Shown piece by piece: positions 52,932 through 61,637 of a stretch of DNA of 64,000 bases. Every line of letters starts with the position of its first letter. Position 1 is the first letter of the stretch. The DNA comes from an uncultured Oscillospiraceae bacterium (GTDB lineage: Bacteria > Bacillota > Clostridia > Oscillospirales > Oscillospiraceae). The notes below the pieces were generated by a model. That model was given only the letters and a program-made list of their open reading frames with translations, was not told the DNA's origin and made no database searches. The translations under genes and the position numbers were made by a program. The stretch lies in assembly GCA_947169975.1 (NCBI GenBank), contig CAMVRT010000012.1, positions 1-64,000 of the forward strand. The letters run 5' to 3'.

Positions 52932-52940
52932 AAAAGCACG
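52929..52940 (+). repeat. Candidate attachment-site repeat, left (tmRNA 3' end)
   Basis: CCAAAAAGCACG begins with the last bases of the tmRNA CCA and recurs at 53577-53588. The 636 nt between them hold the DUF4304 gene. Such a pattern is left when an element integrates at a tmRNA 3' end, but both copies also belong to terminator stems. Confidence 0.45.
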
Positions 52941-52970
52941 GTAATTTTGATAGAATTACCGTGCTTTTTC
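52931..52970 (+). terminator. Terminator after ssrA
   Basis: 16-bp perfect stem AAAAAGCACGGTAATT/AATTACCGTGCTTTTT with loop TTGATAG. Confidence 0.92.
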
Positions 52971-53035
52971 TTTATTGCTAAGCCGGTATGTATATGTTAT
53001 GATTCAATTAACATGATGTATTGGAGGCAATTGCC

Positions 53036-53449
53036 GTGGCCGATGCGTTAGGTAATTTCAAATGTCTTGTGAAAAGAATTCATCTTTTTATCAAAGAACA
53101 AGGGCTCCCGTTCAAAAAAGATGGGTTCACTTTGCGATGGATCGATGAAAGTACCACTCCTAAAATCGCAAAGATCGTCAATTTCCAGCGGAGTATGTAC
53201 GGAACAAAAGACTGCATCAGCTTTACAATAAATCTTGGCTTGTTGAAAGAATACAGTGACAGACCGATCTCGCCAAAGCTGAAAGAATGGGAATGCCCCA
53301 TTCGGAAGCGCCCCGCCTCGTGGACCAAAAAGTACCCTTGCGACAAATGGTGGGACGTTACTGAAACAACTGATATGGAACTGCTGTATCAAGAGTTATG
53401 TGACTTGACGACGGAAAGCATAATCCCATTCTTTGCGAACAATCAATAA
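53036..53449 (+). CDS. DUF4304 domain protein
   Basis: 137 residues. LVKRIHLFIKEQGLPFKKDGFTLRW, then KIVNFQRSMYGTKDCISFTINLGL, matches the DUF4304 pattern of a short alpha-beta domain with F-K-K-x-G-F-x and N-F-Q-R-S. GTG 53036 is favoured, with GGAGG 8 nt upstream; a TTG at 53021 overlaps that site. AT-rich compared with neighbours. Lies directly after tmRNA and is flanked by short repeats, so it may be horizontally acquired. DUF4304 genes are often seen in polymorphic-toxin/immunity contexts, but no toxin is visible here. Confidence 0.75.
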   Translation: MADALGNFKCLVKRIHLFIKEQGLPFKKDGFTLRWIDESTTPKIAKIVNFQRSMYGTKDCISFTINLGLLKEYSDRPISPKLKEWECPIRKRPASWTKKYPCDKWWDVTETTDMELLYQELCDLTTESIIPFFANNQ

Positions 53450-53469
53450 TGCATGTAGTCCCAATCGTT

Positions 53470-53550
53470 CACTTTGAACCCCCTTTTGACAAGTGCCCCC
53501 CTCGGACCCGGTTGAACCCCCCTAAGGGGCAGGTGAACCCCCTTCCGGGT
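53470..53550. repeat. Cluster of TGAACCCCC-type direct repeats
   Basis: TTGAACCCCCTT, TTGAACCCCCCTA and GTGAACCCCCTTC occur within 80 nt after the DUF4304 gene, with related GTGCCCCCCTC between. They resemble multiple short repeats seen at ends of some insertion sequences, but no transposase is nearby. Confidence 0.5.
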
Positions 53551-53576
53551 AATTCTATCAAAACAGTGCAACAAAT

Positions 53577-53588
53577 CCAAAAAGCACG
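53577..53588 (+). repeat. Candidate attachment-site repeat, right
   Basis: CCAAAAAGCACG, an exact 12-nt match of the tmRNA-end copy at 52929. Just before it, GGTAATTCTATCAAAA (53548-53563) is an exact 16-nt inverted match of 52945-52960 in the ssrA terminator. Confidence 0.45.
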
Positions 53589-53617
53589 ACCGGTCTAACT
53601 GACCGGCCGTGCTTTTT
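53579..53617 (+). terminator. Terminator at the end of the tmRNA-linked module
   Basis: AAAAAGCACG...CGTGCTTTTT outer stem with an inner CGGTC/GACCG stem. Its outer arms are the same as those of the ssrA terminator. Confidence 0.8.
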
Positions 53618-53716
53618 CAGTATTGCGATCAAGATGCAAATATGATAAAATTACTACATTACGCTCCCGATAGAAGCGGGAACGTGTATTCTCCGACGAA
53701 AGGAAGGCGAGGACAC

Positions 53717-54358
53717 TTGAGAGAAACGAAGTTTAACATGAATGCACTGGTGCTGGTGGTCATCATTTTTTCTGCCATCACTTTTTTTGCCACCATTCAA
53801 TTGATGAATATGTCGGATATGCAAGCTCTCAATGATTCCTATCCCGTGGAGGGAACCAACGTGGTGGTGCGTCACTCCACGCTGATCCCCTATGGAATCT
53901 ACGAGGGAGAATACGAGGCGACCAGTGTTTTGAAGGTAGAAGGCAACTTCGGCGATGACTGGGGCGTTGCGCTGGTGGGTAACACCCTGATTATCAATGA
54001 GTATACCCACACGAACTTTAACCTGTGGCTCTGCCAGCTGGTGCGGGTGGATCTGAACACCTATGAAAAGACGGTGATGTATCGGGACACCATGCTGCGG
54101 GGCAAATGCGCCTCCGGTGAGCTGGTCTGCCTGACGGATTATCTGGAGCCCAGCAATCAGCCGGCCACCAACGGCCTGTGCCAGCTCTACGCCCTGTCTT
54201 CCGGCGAGTTCCGTGCCGGAGAGGTCTGTGCGACGGTGTTGTATCTTGATCCCAATACCGGCGAGGAGCTGTATCGTGTCCGTGACGATGAGGCAGTGGA
54301 CGTTGAAGTACTGGAAACGCGGTATTTGGCGCGCACGCTGGAGGAGGTACGGGGATGA
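53717..54358 (+). CDS. Membrane-anchored hypothetical protein
   Basis: 213 residues. One N-terminal anchor (ALVVLVIIFSAITFFATIQL-like, residues ~8-28), then a presumably outside domain (NVVVRHSTLIPYGIYEGEY, VEGNFGDDWGVALVGNTLI, DLNTYEKTVMYRDTMLRG). TTG 53717 has GGCGAGG just upstream; ATG 53738 is an alternative. Overlaps the next gene by 4 nt. No family recognised. Confidence 0.65.
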   Translation: MRETKFNMNALVLVVIIFSAITFFATIQLMNMSDMQALNDSYPVEGTNVVVRHSTLIPYGIYEGEYEATSVLKVEGNFGDDWGVALVGNTLIINEYTHTNFNLWLCQLVRVDLNTYEKTVMYRDTMLRGKCASGELVCLTDYLEPSNQPATNGLCQLYALSSGEFRAGEVCATVLYLDPNTGEELYRVRDDEAVDVEVLETRYLARTLEEVRG

Positions 54359-54864
54359 GAGTTAAATTCGGCGTCAACCTGAGAAAGGTCAAGACCGGCG
54401 CGGAGATCTACATCATCATTTTTCAGCTTTCCGCCCTGCTGCCAACACTGTATATGTACCTCATTTCCGGGTATCCCTATCTGATGACACGCAGCGGCGT
54501 GCATCTGTTTTTGTTCGACGTGGGCATCAGCGCGCTGCCCAGATGGGAGGCATTGCTGCTGTCCATGCTGTACCGGGGCACATCCAGCGAGACTGCAACA
54601 TATTTCGCCATGCTGGGATTTGCATTGCTTGTTGGCCTTGTTGCAGCCAACGTACTGAAGGGGAAGCCCCGCACGGCTATCATCTCCCGGATCGTGTTTG
54701 CCGTTCTGATATTCAGCGATCTGCTATTCCGCCTGCTGCCGATTCACTGCAATCAGGCGATGAGTCCGGCCATGAATGTGATCGGGTTTGTGATCCGCCT
54801 GGCTTGCCTTGCACTGGTGGCGCTGGATCTGATCGCCCACCGCAGGAAACCTGCCGAAAACTGA
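54355..54864 (+). CDS. Hypothetical multi-pass membrane protein
   Basis: 169 residues with about four hydrophobic segments: IYIIIFQLSALLPTLYMYLI, ATYFAMLGFALLVGLVAANVL, IISRIVFAVLIFSDLLFRL and VIGFVIRLACLALVALDLI. Starts within the end of the previous gene (ATGA). Probably forms a membrane complex with it (inference). Function unknown. Confidence 0.65.
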   Translation: MRVKFGVNLRKVKTGAEIYIIIFQLSALLPTLYMYLISGYPYLMTRSGVHLFLFDVGISALPRWEALLLSMLYRGTSSETATYFAMLGFALLVGLVAANVLKGKPRTAIISRIVFAVLIFSDLLFRLLPIHCNQAMSPAMNVIGFVIRLACLALVALDLIAHRRKPAEN

Positions 54865-54923
54865 AGAATTCTGCTGAACTCCACTCATCACGCTGCCGCC
54901 GTATTCACGGAAGGAGAATCCCT

Positions 54924-55838
54924 ATGGATCGCAAAACCAGGTTTTTTACGTTCTTTTCTGCCATTGTGGGCCACATTTTCTGGGGCTTCAGCTTCCTGGC
55001 CTCCACGCGTGGGCAGCAATCCGCCCATATTTTCGTGCTGTTGAGCCACCGCTTTGTACTGGCTTTCGTCCTGATGACGATGCTGGTTCTCTTCGGCGCA
55101 GTGAAGCTCCGGCTGAAGGGTAAGCGCTGGTGGCTGCTGGTGCTGCTGGGGGTTGCCGAGCCGGTGGTTTACTTCCTCGGGGAGCAGTACGGGCTGCTCC
55201 ACTCCACCAGCATTTTCTCCGGCGTGATGATCGCCATGATCCCCATTGTTTCCGTTCTGGCAGCCGCACCCATTCTGGGGGAAAAACCTACGGCGGGACA
55301 ACTGCTGTTCGGATGTGTTTCCGTGGCCGGTGTGGTAGGTATCGGACTGCTTACCAACAGTTCGGGCTCATTGGACGGCATCGGCGTTATCGCCCTTGTG
55401 ATTGCGGTGTGCGGCGCCGCAGGATATACCCTGCTCGGCCGCAGCATCTCCGCCGAGTTCTCGCCATTTGAGCGTACCTATATGATGATGGCAGTGGGCG
55501 CGGCTGTGTTCTCTGCAATGGCTGTGATCCATACGGGGGGCAACATGGCAGTCTATCTCCAGCCTCTGCAGGAGACGGAGTATCTGCTTTCCATCGTATT
55601 CCTGGGTGTGTTCTGCTCCGTGGTGTGCTACTTCATGTCCTCCTACGCCATTACCCATTTGACAGTGGCACAGGAGACGGTTTTTGCCAATCTGACCACT
55701 GCCGTGTCGGTGTTCGCCGGTGTGGTGATCCTGAAAGAACCGTTTTCCTGGTGGGGGCTGCTGTTCTGCGCGATGATCCTGCTGGGCATTTACGGTGTAC
55801 AGAGGACATCTCCAAAGGAGCGGAAATCGGAAGAATAA
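54924..55838 (+). CDS. EamA/DMT-family transporter
   Basis: 304 residues, ten membrane helices in two EamA repeats: HIFWGFSFLASTRGQQS (repeat 1 start) and GVIALVIAVCGAAGYTLLGRS (repeat 2 start), ending LKEPFSWWGLLFCAMILLGIYGV, the typical L-x-E-x-x-x-W signature. Exports or imports small metabolites; substrate unknown. GGAAGGAGAATCCCT precedes the ATG. Ends at a shared terminator with the Nudix gene. Confidence 0.9.
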   Translation: MDRKTRFFTFFSAIVGHIFWGFSFLASTRGQQSAHIFVLLSHRFVLAFVLMTMLVLFGAVKLRLKGKRWWLLVLLGVAEPVVYFLGEQYGLLHSTSIFSGVMIAMIPIVSVLAAAPILGEKPTAGQLLFGCVSVAGVVGIGLLTNSSGSLDGIGVIALVIAVCGAAGYTLLGRSISAEFSPFERTYMMMAVGAAVFSAMAVIHTGGNMAVYLQPLQETEYLLSIVFLGVFCSVVCYFMSSYAITHLTVAQETVFANLTTAVSVFAGVVILKEPFSWWGLLFCAMILLGIYGVQRTSPKERKSEE

Positions 55839-55841
55839 TGA

Positions 55842-55871
55842 AACGGCGCACGGGATTCTCCGTGCGCCGTT
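55842..55871. terminator. Bidirectional terminator between DMT transporter and Nudix gene
   Basis: 12-bp stem AACGGCGCACGG/CCGTGCGCCGTT with a 6-nt loop, then TAATTT on the plus strand; it is convergent to both genes. Confidence 0.85.
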
Positions 55872-55883
55872 AATTTAATGAAT

Positions 55884-56417
55884 TTAATACCCCATTGCCC
55901 GCGCTTTCAGCACGGCGGCCACAGTCTTGGCGTCCTGCAGCTGACCGGAGAGGCATTGCTCTGCCAGTTGATCCAGAGGGATGAACTCCGTCTCCAGAAA
56001 TTCGTCCTCGTCGGGAGCTGGGGCGCGGAAGGTGAGACCTCTGGCCATGTACATGTGCAGCGTTTCGGCGTAGCAGCCGGGGGAGGGGATCAGCTTGCCC
56101 AGATCCGTCCACTCCGCAGCCGTGGCGCCCACCTCCTCCGCCAGCTCACGCTGCGCAGTGGTAAAGGGCTCCTCGCCCGGCTCCAGCTTGCCGGCAGGCA
56201 GCTCGGTCATCACCCGGCCGAAGGCGTAGCGATACTGCCGCACAATGGCGGCGCGGTTTTGCTCATCCAGCGCCAGGATGCAAACGCCGCCGGGATGGTC
56301 AATAACTTCCCGGGAAGCTGTATTGCCGTTGGGCAGCTCCACCTCGTCTACCCGGAGACGGACGATGCGCCCGTGAAATACCTCACGGCTGGAGAGGGTG
56401 CGCTCTGTAAGATCCAT
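55884..56417 (-). CDS. Nudix hydrolase, ADP-ribose pyrophosphatase type
   Basis: 177 residues. The Nudix box is GKLEPGEEPFTTAQRELAEE plus VGA; the preceding RQYRYAFGRVMTELPAG and following LIPSPGCYAETLHMYMA are typical of ADP-ribose pyrophosphatases (NudF-like). Hydrolyses ADP-ribose to AMP and ribose 5-phosphate. ATG 56417 has GAAGGAGCGAAGCAC upstream. Divergent from the flippase gene. Confidence 0.9.
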   Translation of the reverse strand: MDLTERTLSSREVFHGRIVRLRVDEVELPNGNTASREVIDHPGGVCILALDEQNRAAIVRQYRYAFGRVMTELPAGKLEPGEEPFTTAQRELAEEVGATAAEWTDLGKLIPSPGCYAETLHMYMARGLTFRAPAPDEDEFLETEFIPLDQLAEQCLSGQLQDAKTVAAVLKARAMGY

Positions 56418-56492
56418 GTGCTTCGCTCCTTCTTTTGACCTTTTCCTTATCATATCATAATAAGCCTGAAAAATCCACAGCAAATCCCGGTC

Positions 56493-56521
56493 TTTACACG
56501 GGGGAGAAAATCCGCTATAAT
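56493..56521 (+). promoter_or_regulatory. Promoter of the flippase gene
   Basis: TTTACA (56493-56498), 17 bp, TATAAT (56516-56521). Confidence 0.75.
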
Positions 56522-56566
56522 ACTACATTGGAGCTTTGCCCGGCCGGGCGGGAAGGAGATGAGGAT

Positions 56567-58105
56567 ATGGCTGCAAAGCGGGAGATCAATCAGGTTCACG
56601 CAGGTGCCATCTTGTCCTATGTCTCCATGGCGCTGAGCACCATTATCTCCCTGGTCTATACCCCCATCATGATCCAGCGGCTGGGTGACAGTGAATTCGG
56701 CCTGTACCAGTCGGTACTGCCCATCGTGTCCTATCTGAACCTTTTGAGTCTGGGCATGGGCAGCGCATACGTGCGCTACTATTCCCGGGCCAAGGTGCGG
56801 AACGACAAGCGGATGATGGCCAAGCTCAACGGCATGTTCCTGCTGACCTTCAGCTTTCTGGGACTGGTTTGTCTGGTCATCGGCTTTACCCTGTCCTTCC
56901 ACGGCGACGTCATTTTCGGCGCAAACGTGACGCCCGAGGAGATCGCTCTGGGCGAGAAGCTGCTGCGAATTCTGACGGTCAACGCCGCCATCTTCCTGGT
57001 GACCAGCGTCTTTAACGCCCACATCACACTCCACGAGCGCTATCTGTTTCAGAAGATCATGCTGATGCTCAAGCAGGTGCTTAACCCCCTGCTGATGATC
57101 CCGCTGCTGATTCTGGGCTTCCGCTCCGTGACCATGACGCTGATGACGCTGACCTTCACCGTCATCACCATCATCGCGGACATCTACTATTGCGTGTTCA
57201 AGCTGCGGATGCGCTTCTCCTTCCGGAACTATGACTTCGGCCTGATGCGCCGGATGTTCGGCTTCACCACCTATGTGTTCATCGGCATTCTGGTGGACAA
57301 TTTCAACTGGTCCATTGACCGGCTGCTGCTGCTGTGGCTCCACGGCACCACCGCCGTCACCATCTATACAGTGGCCGCTCAGCTGAATATCTTTTACCAG
57401 TCCTTTGCCACCGCTGTGTCCAACGTGCTGACGCCCCGTGTCCACCGGCTGGTAGCAGAAAAACGGCCCATGCGGGAGATGGACGCCCTGTTCATCAAGA
57501 CCGGGCGGCTTCAGTTCATCCTGCTGGGGTGCATCTTCCTGGGCTTTGTGGCGGTGGGCCGCACCTTTGTGATCCGCTGGGGCGGCGACGAGCGGTTTGC
57601 CGTGGACTATTTCACCACCATGCTGCTGTTCTTTGCCACCATCTGGCCCAACGTGCAGATGATGGGTTATGAGATCCTGCGGGCCAAGAACATGCACCGG
57701 TTCAGCGCTTTGGTCTATGCCGCCGTGGCTGTTGCCAATGCCATCGTCTCGATCCCGCTCTGCCTGTGGTGGCAGGGGCTGGGCGCGGCTATCGGCACTA
57801 TGCTGGCCACCTTCGTGGGCAACGTGCTGATCATCAACTGGTATTATTACCGCTATGTGGGGCTGAATATCCCGCGGTTCTGGAAGAAGATCTTTCAGCT
57901 GCTGCCCAGCATGGCCATGCCGCTGCTGGCGGCCCTGGCCATCGCCATCTGGGCACCGGTGAACGGGTATCTCGGCGTTGCCCTATGGGGCGTCGTGTTT
58001 GTGGCGATCTATGCCTTCTTCCTGTGGTTCTTCGGCATGAACCGCTATGAGCGGGAGCTGGTTGCAGGTCCGGTTCGGAAGATCCTCCGCCGCTTTGGCA
58101 GATAA
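56567..58105 (+). CDS. Polysaccharide/oligosaccharide flippase (Wzx/MVF superfamily)
   Basis: 512 residues, about 14 membrane helices. AGAILSYVSMALSTIISLVYTPIM at the N-terminus and MIQRLGDSEFGLYQSVLPI are the standard start of this family; ILRAKNMHRFSALVYA and WWQGLGAAIGTMLATFVGN are in the second half. Flips lipid-linked sugars across the membrane; no glycosyltransferases are adjacent, so the substrate is unknown. ATG 56567 has GGAAGGAGATGAGGAT upstream. Confidence 0.9.
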   Translation: MAAKREINQVHAGAILSYVSMALSTIISLVYTPIMIQRLGDSEFGLYQSVLPIVSYLNLLSLGMGSAYVRYYSRAKVRNDKRMMAKLNGMFLLTFSFLGLVCLVIGFTLSFHGDVIFGANVTPEEIALGEKLLRILTVNAAIFLVTSVFNAHITLHERYLFQKIMLMLKQVLNPLLMIPLLILGFRSVTMTLMTLTFTVITIIADIYYCVFKLRMRFSFRNYDFGLMRRMFGFTTYVFIGILVDNFNWSIDRLLLLWLHGTTAVTIYTVAAQLNIFYQSFATAVSNVLTPRVHRLVAEKRPMREMDALFIKTGRLQFILLGCIFLGFVAVGRTFVIRWGGDERFAVDYFTTMLLFFATIWPNVQMMGYEILRAKNMHRFSALVYAAVAVANAIVSIPLCLWWQGLGAAIGTMLATFVGNVLIINWYYYRYVGLNIPRFWKKIFQLLPSMAMPLLAALAIAIWAPVNGYLGVALWGVVFVAIYAFFLWFFGMNRYERELVAGPVRKILRRFGR

Positions 58106-58122
58106 CGGCATGATACGAGGAA

Positions 58123-58156
58123 AACGCTCCCCCGGTACCGGGGGAGCGTTATTTTT
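58123..58156 (+). terminator. Terminator after the flippase gene
   Basis: 11-bp stem AACGCTCCCCC/GGGGGAGCGTT followed by ATTTTTTAC. Confidence 0.88.
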
Positions 58157-58199
58157 TACGATTCGTTCACTTGTCAACGGGTTATAATTGACGTATAAT

Positions 58200-58760
58200 T
58201 CACGTTGAGGAGGATTCCGGCTGTTCCTTCTCCTGCAGGGGGATCAGCTGCTCGGCCAGGATTCGGGCAAAGGAGGAAATCAGCACGCTCTCCAGTGCCA
58301 GACGGCTCAATCCGCCGCGGGCATCGCCCATGTCGCCCAGCACGTCTGCCACCTGTGTGTTGAAGAACCGGGCCGTCTTGCGGAACTGGGCGGCGTAGTC
58401 CTCATAGGCGGCGCGGACGCCGGCTTCGTCGGTGTCCACCGGCAGGATCCGGGGAATGTCCGAAATGGAGATGCTCTGCTTCATGGGCAGGATCATCAGC
58501 AGATACGCCAGATGGACACGGTAGTATTTCCGCTTCACCGGCGCGGGCATTATTTTCAGACGCACATAATTGTTGATAGCGGAGGAGGATACGATTCGCT
58601 CGCCACCCTCCGGCAGGAAGGACAGATACTGCTCCAGCAGCGTCACCACCTGATCCATGTATACGCCGAAGTTGGGGATGGCATCCCACGCGGGCAGGGA
58701 ATCCTCCCCCGCCAGAGACTCCCACAGCGCCAGCTTGCCTGTCGTCCTTACATCGTCCAT
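58200..58760 (-). CDS. DUF1836 domain protein
   Basis: 186 residues. IPNFGVYMDQVVTLLEQYL, SSSAINNYVRLKIMPAPVKRKYYRVHLAYLLMI and LKQSISISDIP-like segments match DUF1836, which resembles a winged-helix DNA-binding region common in Firmicutes. Molecular function unproven. Divergent from degV. Confidence 0.85.
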   Translation of the reverse strand: MDDVRTTGKLALWESLAGEDSLPAWDAIPNFGVYMDQVVTLLEQYLSFLPEGGERIVSSSAINNYVRLKIMPAPVKRKYYRVHLAYLLMILPMKQSISISDIPRILPVDTDEAGVRAAYEDYAAQFRKTARFFNTQVADVLGDMGDARGGLSRLALESVLISSFARILAEQLIPLQEKEQPESSST

Positions 58761-58844
58761 GACTGCGCCCTCCTTGATAGGCTTCTGAGCATATTATAGC
58801 ATGAGATCACCAACGGTGCAACAGAATATTAATAAAATTAGAGA

Positions 58845-58873
58845 TTGACTATCAATATCTAATATGATATATT
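58845..58873 (+). promoter_or_regulatory. Promoter of degV
   Basis: TTGACT (58845-58850), 17 bp, TATATT (58868-58873), in an AT-rich gap that also serves the divergent DUF1836 gene. Confidence 0.65.
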
Positions 58874-58983
58874 ATGTACAAGAGATATATGTATTATCTG
58901 GAGAAGCCTGTGGCGGAGCCGCGGGCTTGCCTTGTGAAACATAACCCTGACCGGCATGCGCCGGCGGGAGACAGGAGGAACCC

Positions 58984-59850
58984 ATGATTCAGGTTTTTAC
59001 CGATCTGGCGGCCAATCTGCCGCCCCGGGTGGTGGAGGAGCACCACATTGCGCTGCTGCCGCTGTCCTACACGGTAAATGGGGTGGTGGCGGATCCGGCT
59101 GCGCCTTTTGATGCCATCGAGTTCTACGGCGCCATGCGCAAGGGCTCTGACGTGAAGACGTCCATGCCCAGCCCCGGTGAAATCCGCGACGTCTTCGTGC
59201 CGGTGCTGGAGCGAGGGGATGACATCGTGTGTCTGTGCCTGTCCAGCGGCATCAGCGGCACCTTTGCGCTGCTGCGCATGGTGGCGAAGGAACTGGAGGA
59301 GGAGCACCCGGGCCGCAAGGTGAGAATCCTTGACACCCGCGGCGCATCACTGGGCGAGGGTCAGCCCGCCATCGAGGCCGCCGACCTGGCGGCCCAGGGC
59401 GTGGAGATCGAGGAGCTGTGCGCTCGTATGGAGAGGCAGATCGACCGGATGAACCAGTATTTCGTGGTGGATCAGCTGAAATACCTCCGAAAAACGGGAC
59501 GGCTGTGGGGAGGTGCGGCTCTGGCCGGACAGCTGCTGCAGATCAAGCCCATCCTCTTCGGTGATCACGAGGGCCACATCGTTATGCGCGACAAGGTCCG
59601 CGGCAAAAAGCGGGCGGTGGAGCGGCTGGCAGAGCTGTACGCCCAGAAGCGCACCGATCCTGCCGAACCGGTAGGTATCGCCCAGGCGGACTGCCCGGCA
59701 GACGCCCTGCATCTGCAGCACCTGCTGCGACAGGCGGGGCAGACCGGTCCCATCAATATCGTGGGGTACGAGCCCATCACCGGCTCCCACGTGGGACCCG
59801 GCACGCTGGCCCTGTTCTTCTACGCGGATGAACGGTCCAAGACAATGTGA
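58984..59850 (+). CDS. DegV-family fatty-acid-binding protein (FakB-like)
   Basis: 288 residues. MIQVFTDLAANLPPRV start, MRKGSDVKTSMPSPGEIRDVF, CLCLSSGISGTFALLRMVA and KYLRKTGRLWGGAALAGQLLQIKPIL are the DegV/FakB lipid-binding blocks. Presents fatty acid to FakA kinase (not in window). CAGGAGGAACCC precedes the ATG. Confidence 0.92.
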   Translation: MIQVFTDLAANLPPRVVEEHHIALLPLSYTVNGVVADPAAPFDAIEFYGAMRKGSDVKTSMPSPGEIRDVFVPVLERGDDIVCLCLSSGISGTFALLRMVAKELEEEHPGRKVRILDTRGASLGEGQPAIEAADLAAQGVEIEELCARMERQIDRMNQYFVVDQLKYLRKTGRLWGGAALAGQLLQIKPILFGDHEGHIVMRDKVRGKKRAVERLAELYAQKRTDPAEPVGIAQADCPADALHLQHLLRQAGQTGPINIVGYEPITGSHVGPGTLALFFYADERSKTM

Positions 59851-59862
59851 ATGATATTAAAA

Positions 59863-59891
59863 GACCGCTGCGTCCGCAGCGGCCTTTTTTT
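59863..59891 (+). terminator. Terminator after degV
   Basis: CCGCTGCG/CGCAGCGG stem followed by CCTTTTTTT; convergent with the phosphosugar mutase gene ending at 59904. Confidence 0.8.
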
Positions 59892-59903
59892 GTCGATTGC
59901 AGC

Positions 59904-61637
59904 TTACTCCGCCAGTGTGGCGACCCAGCGGCCGTACTTTTCCAGATTGGCGTCGCGCTCGGTGGCATCGGCGCCGATGGTCAGCACATAAACCTTGATC
60001 TTGGGCTCGGTGCCGCTGGGACGGACCAGGATCGTGGTGCCGTCGGCCAGCTCATAGCGCAGCACGTTGGAGCCCTTCAGCTCCATGGTGCTCACCGCGC
60101 CGGTGGCGCAGTCGATGACGCTGCCGTCGGTGTAGTCCTTGCGGGTGACCACCTTGACCCCGGCGATCTCGGTGGGGGGATTCTGCCGCAGACCGGCCAT
60201 GAGAGCCGCCATCTTGGCAAGACCGTCCAGACCGGGCATCACCAGATTGTGGGTCTTCTCGCCGTACCAGCCGTACTTCTCGTACAGGGCGTTGATGGCG
60301 TCGTACAGGGTCATGCCGCGGGTGGCATACCAGGCAGCCATCTCCGTGAGCAGCATGGAGGCGGTGACGGCGTCCTTGTCCCGCACGTAGTCGCCCAGCA
60401 TGTAGCCGTAGCTCTCCTCGTAGGAGAAGATCACCTTGCCCTCGCGGTTGGCCTCCAAAGCGTTTTTCTTCTCGGCCATGAACTTGAAGCCGGTAAAGGT
60501 ATCGTAGCAGGTGACGCCGTTGGATTCGGCCACCTTGCGGGCCATCTCGGTGGTGACGATGGTCTTCAGCAGCACGGGTTTTTCCGGCATGGTGCCGGCG
60601 CGGCGCAGCGCGCCGATGAGATAGTCGGCCAGCAGCACGCCGGTCTGGTTGCCGGTGACGGGAATGAAGCTGCCGTCCTTAGCACGAACCATGATGCCCA
60701 CGCGGTCGCTGTCCGGGTCGGTGCCCAGAATAAAGTCAGCGCCCACCTTGTCGGCCAGCTCAATAGCCAGATAGAAGCCCTCGGGGTTTTCCGGATTGGG
60801 GGAGACCACCGTGGGGAAGTTGCCGTCCAGCACCATCTGCTCTTCCACGCAGTACAGGTGCTTCACGCCCAGCTCACGCAGGGCCTGGGGCACCAGCTTG
60901 TGGCCGCAGCCGTGGAAGGGGGTGTAGACCATCTTGAAGGTATCCGCCACGGCGGCCATGGATGCCTTGTCGTTGATCATTTTAAAGACCTCGGCCATGA
61001 AGGCATCGTCGGTCTCTTTGCCCATGATTTCGATGAGTCCCTGGGCTTTTGCCTCGTCGAAATCCATGCGCCTGACGCCGCTGAAAAGGTCAATGCCCTC
61101 CAATGCCTTGGCAATGGCGTCGGCGTGCTGAGGCGGCAGCTGGGCACCGTCGGCCCAGTAGACCTTGTAGCCGTTGTACTCCTTGGGGTTGTGGCTGGCA
61201 GTAACGTTGATGCCCGCCTGGCAGCCGTAGTGCCGCACGGCGAAGCTCAGCTCCGGGGTGGGGCGCAGGCTCTCAAAGATACGCACGTGGATGCCGTTGG
61301 CGGCGCAGACCTCGGCGGCGGCCCGGGCAAAATCCATGGAGTGGTTGCGGCAGTCCATGCAGATGGCCACGCCCCGGCGCTTGGCCTCCTCGCCCTCGGC
61401 ACAGATGATCTGGGCAAAGCCCTGGGTAGCCCAGCGGATGACGTACACGTTCATCTGGTGCAGGCCCATCTTCATGGTGCCCCGCAGTCCGGCGGTGCCG
61501 AACTCCAGGGGGCCGTAAAACCAGCTCTCGATCTCCTTTTCGTCACCGGCAATGGCCTTCAGTTCGTCCCGCTCGGCCTCGGTGATGGCGGGGCTATGGA
61601 GCCACTTCTCGTATTCCTGACGGTAGTTCATGGTCAT
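59904..61637 (-). CDS. Phosphoglucomutase/phosphomannomutase (alpha-D-phosphohexomutase)
   Basis: 577 residues. Phosphoserine loop NVTASHNPKEYNGYKVYW, metal loop LGTDPDSDRVGI, and the C-terminal phosphate loop VRPSGTEPKIKVYV. GTAGLRGTMKMG near the N-terminus fits the PgcA-like ~575-aa group. Interconverts hexose 1- and 6-phosphates, a natural outlet for the gal genes. Overlaps the upstream small gene by 4 nt (ATGA). Confidence 0.94.
   Translation of the reverse strand: MTMNYRQEYEKWLHSPAITEAERDELKAIAGDEKEIESWFYGPLEFGTAGLRGTMKMGLHQMNVYVIRWATQGFAQIICAEGEEAKRRGVAICMDCRNHSMDFARAAAEVCAANGIHVRIFESLRPTPELSFAVRHYGCQAGINVTASHNPKEYNGYKVYWADGAQLPPQHADAIAKALEGIDLFSGVRRMDFDEAKAQGLIEIMGKETDDAFMAEVFKMINDKASMAAVADTFKMVYTPFHGCGHKLVPQALRELGVKHLYCVEEQMVLDGNFPTVVSPNPENPEGFYLAIELADKVGADFILGTDPDSDRVGIMVRAKDGSFIPVTGNQTGVLLADYLIGALRRAGTMPEKPVLLKTIVTTEMARKVAESNGVTCYDTFTGFKFMAEKKNALEANREGKVIFSYEESYGYMLGDYVRDKDAVTASMLLTEMAAWYATRGMTLYDAINALYEKYGWYGEKTHNLVMPGLDGLAKMAALMAGLRQNPPTEIAGVKVVTRKDYTDGSVIDCATGAVSTMELKGSNVLRYELADGTTILVRPSGTEPKIKVYVLTIGADATERDANLEKYGRWVATLAE

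Noticed and set aside
53470-53550. TGAACCCCC repeats considered as a CRISPR array
   Set aside because: Repeats are short, unevenly spaced and degenerate, with no spacer-sized units and no cas genes.
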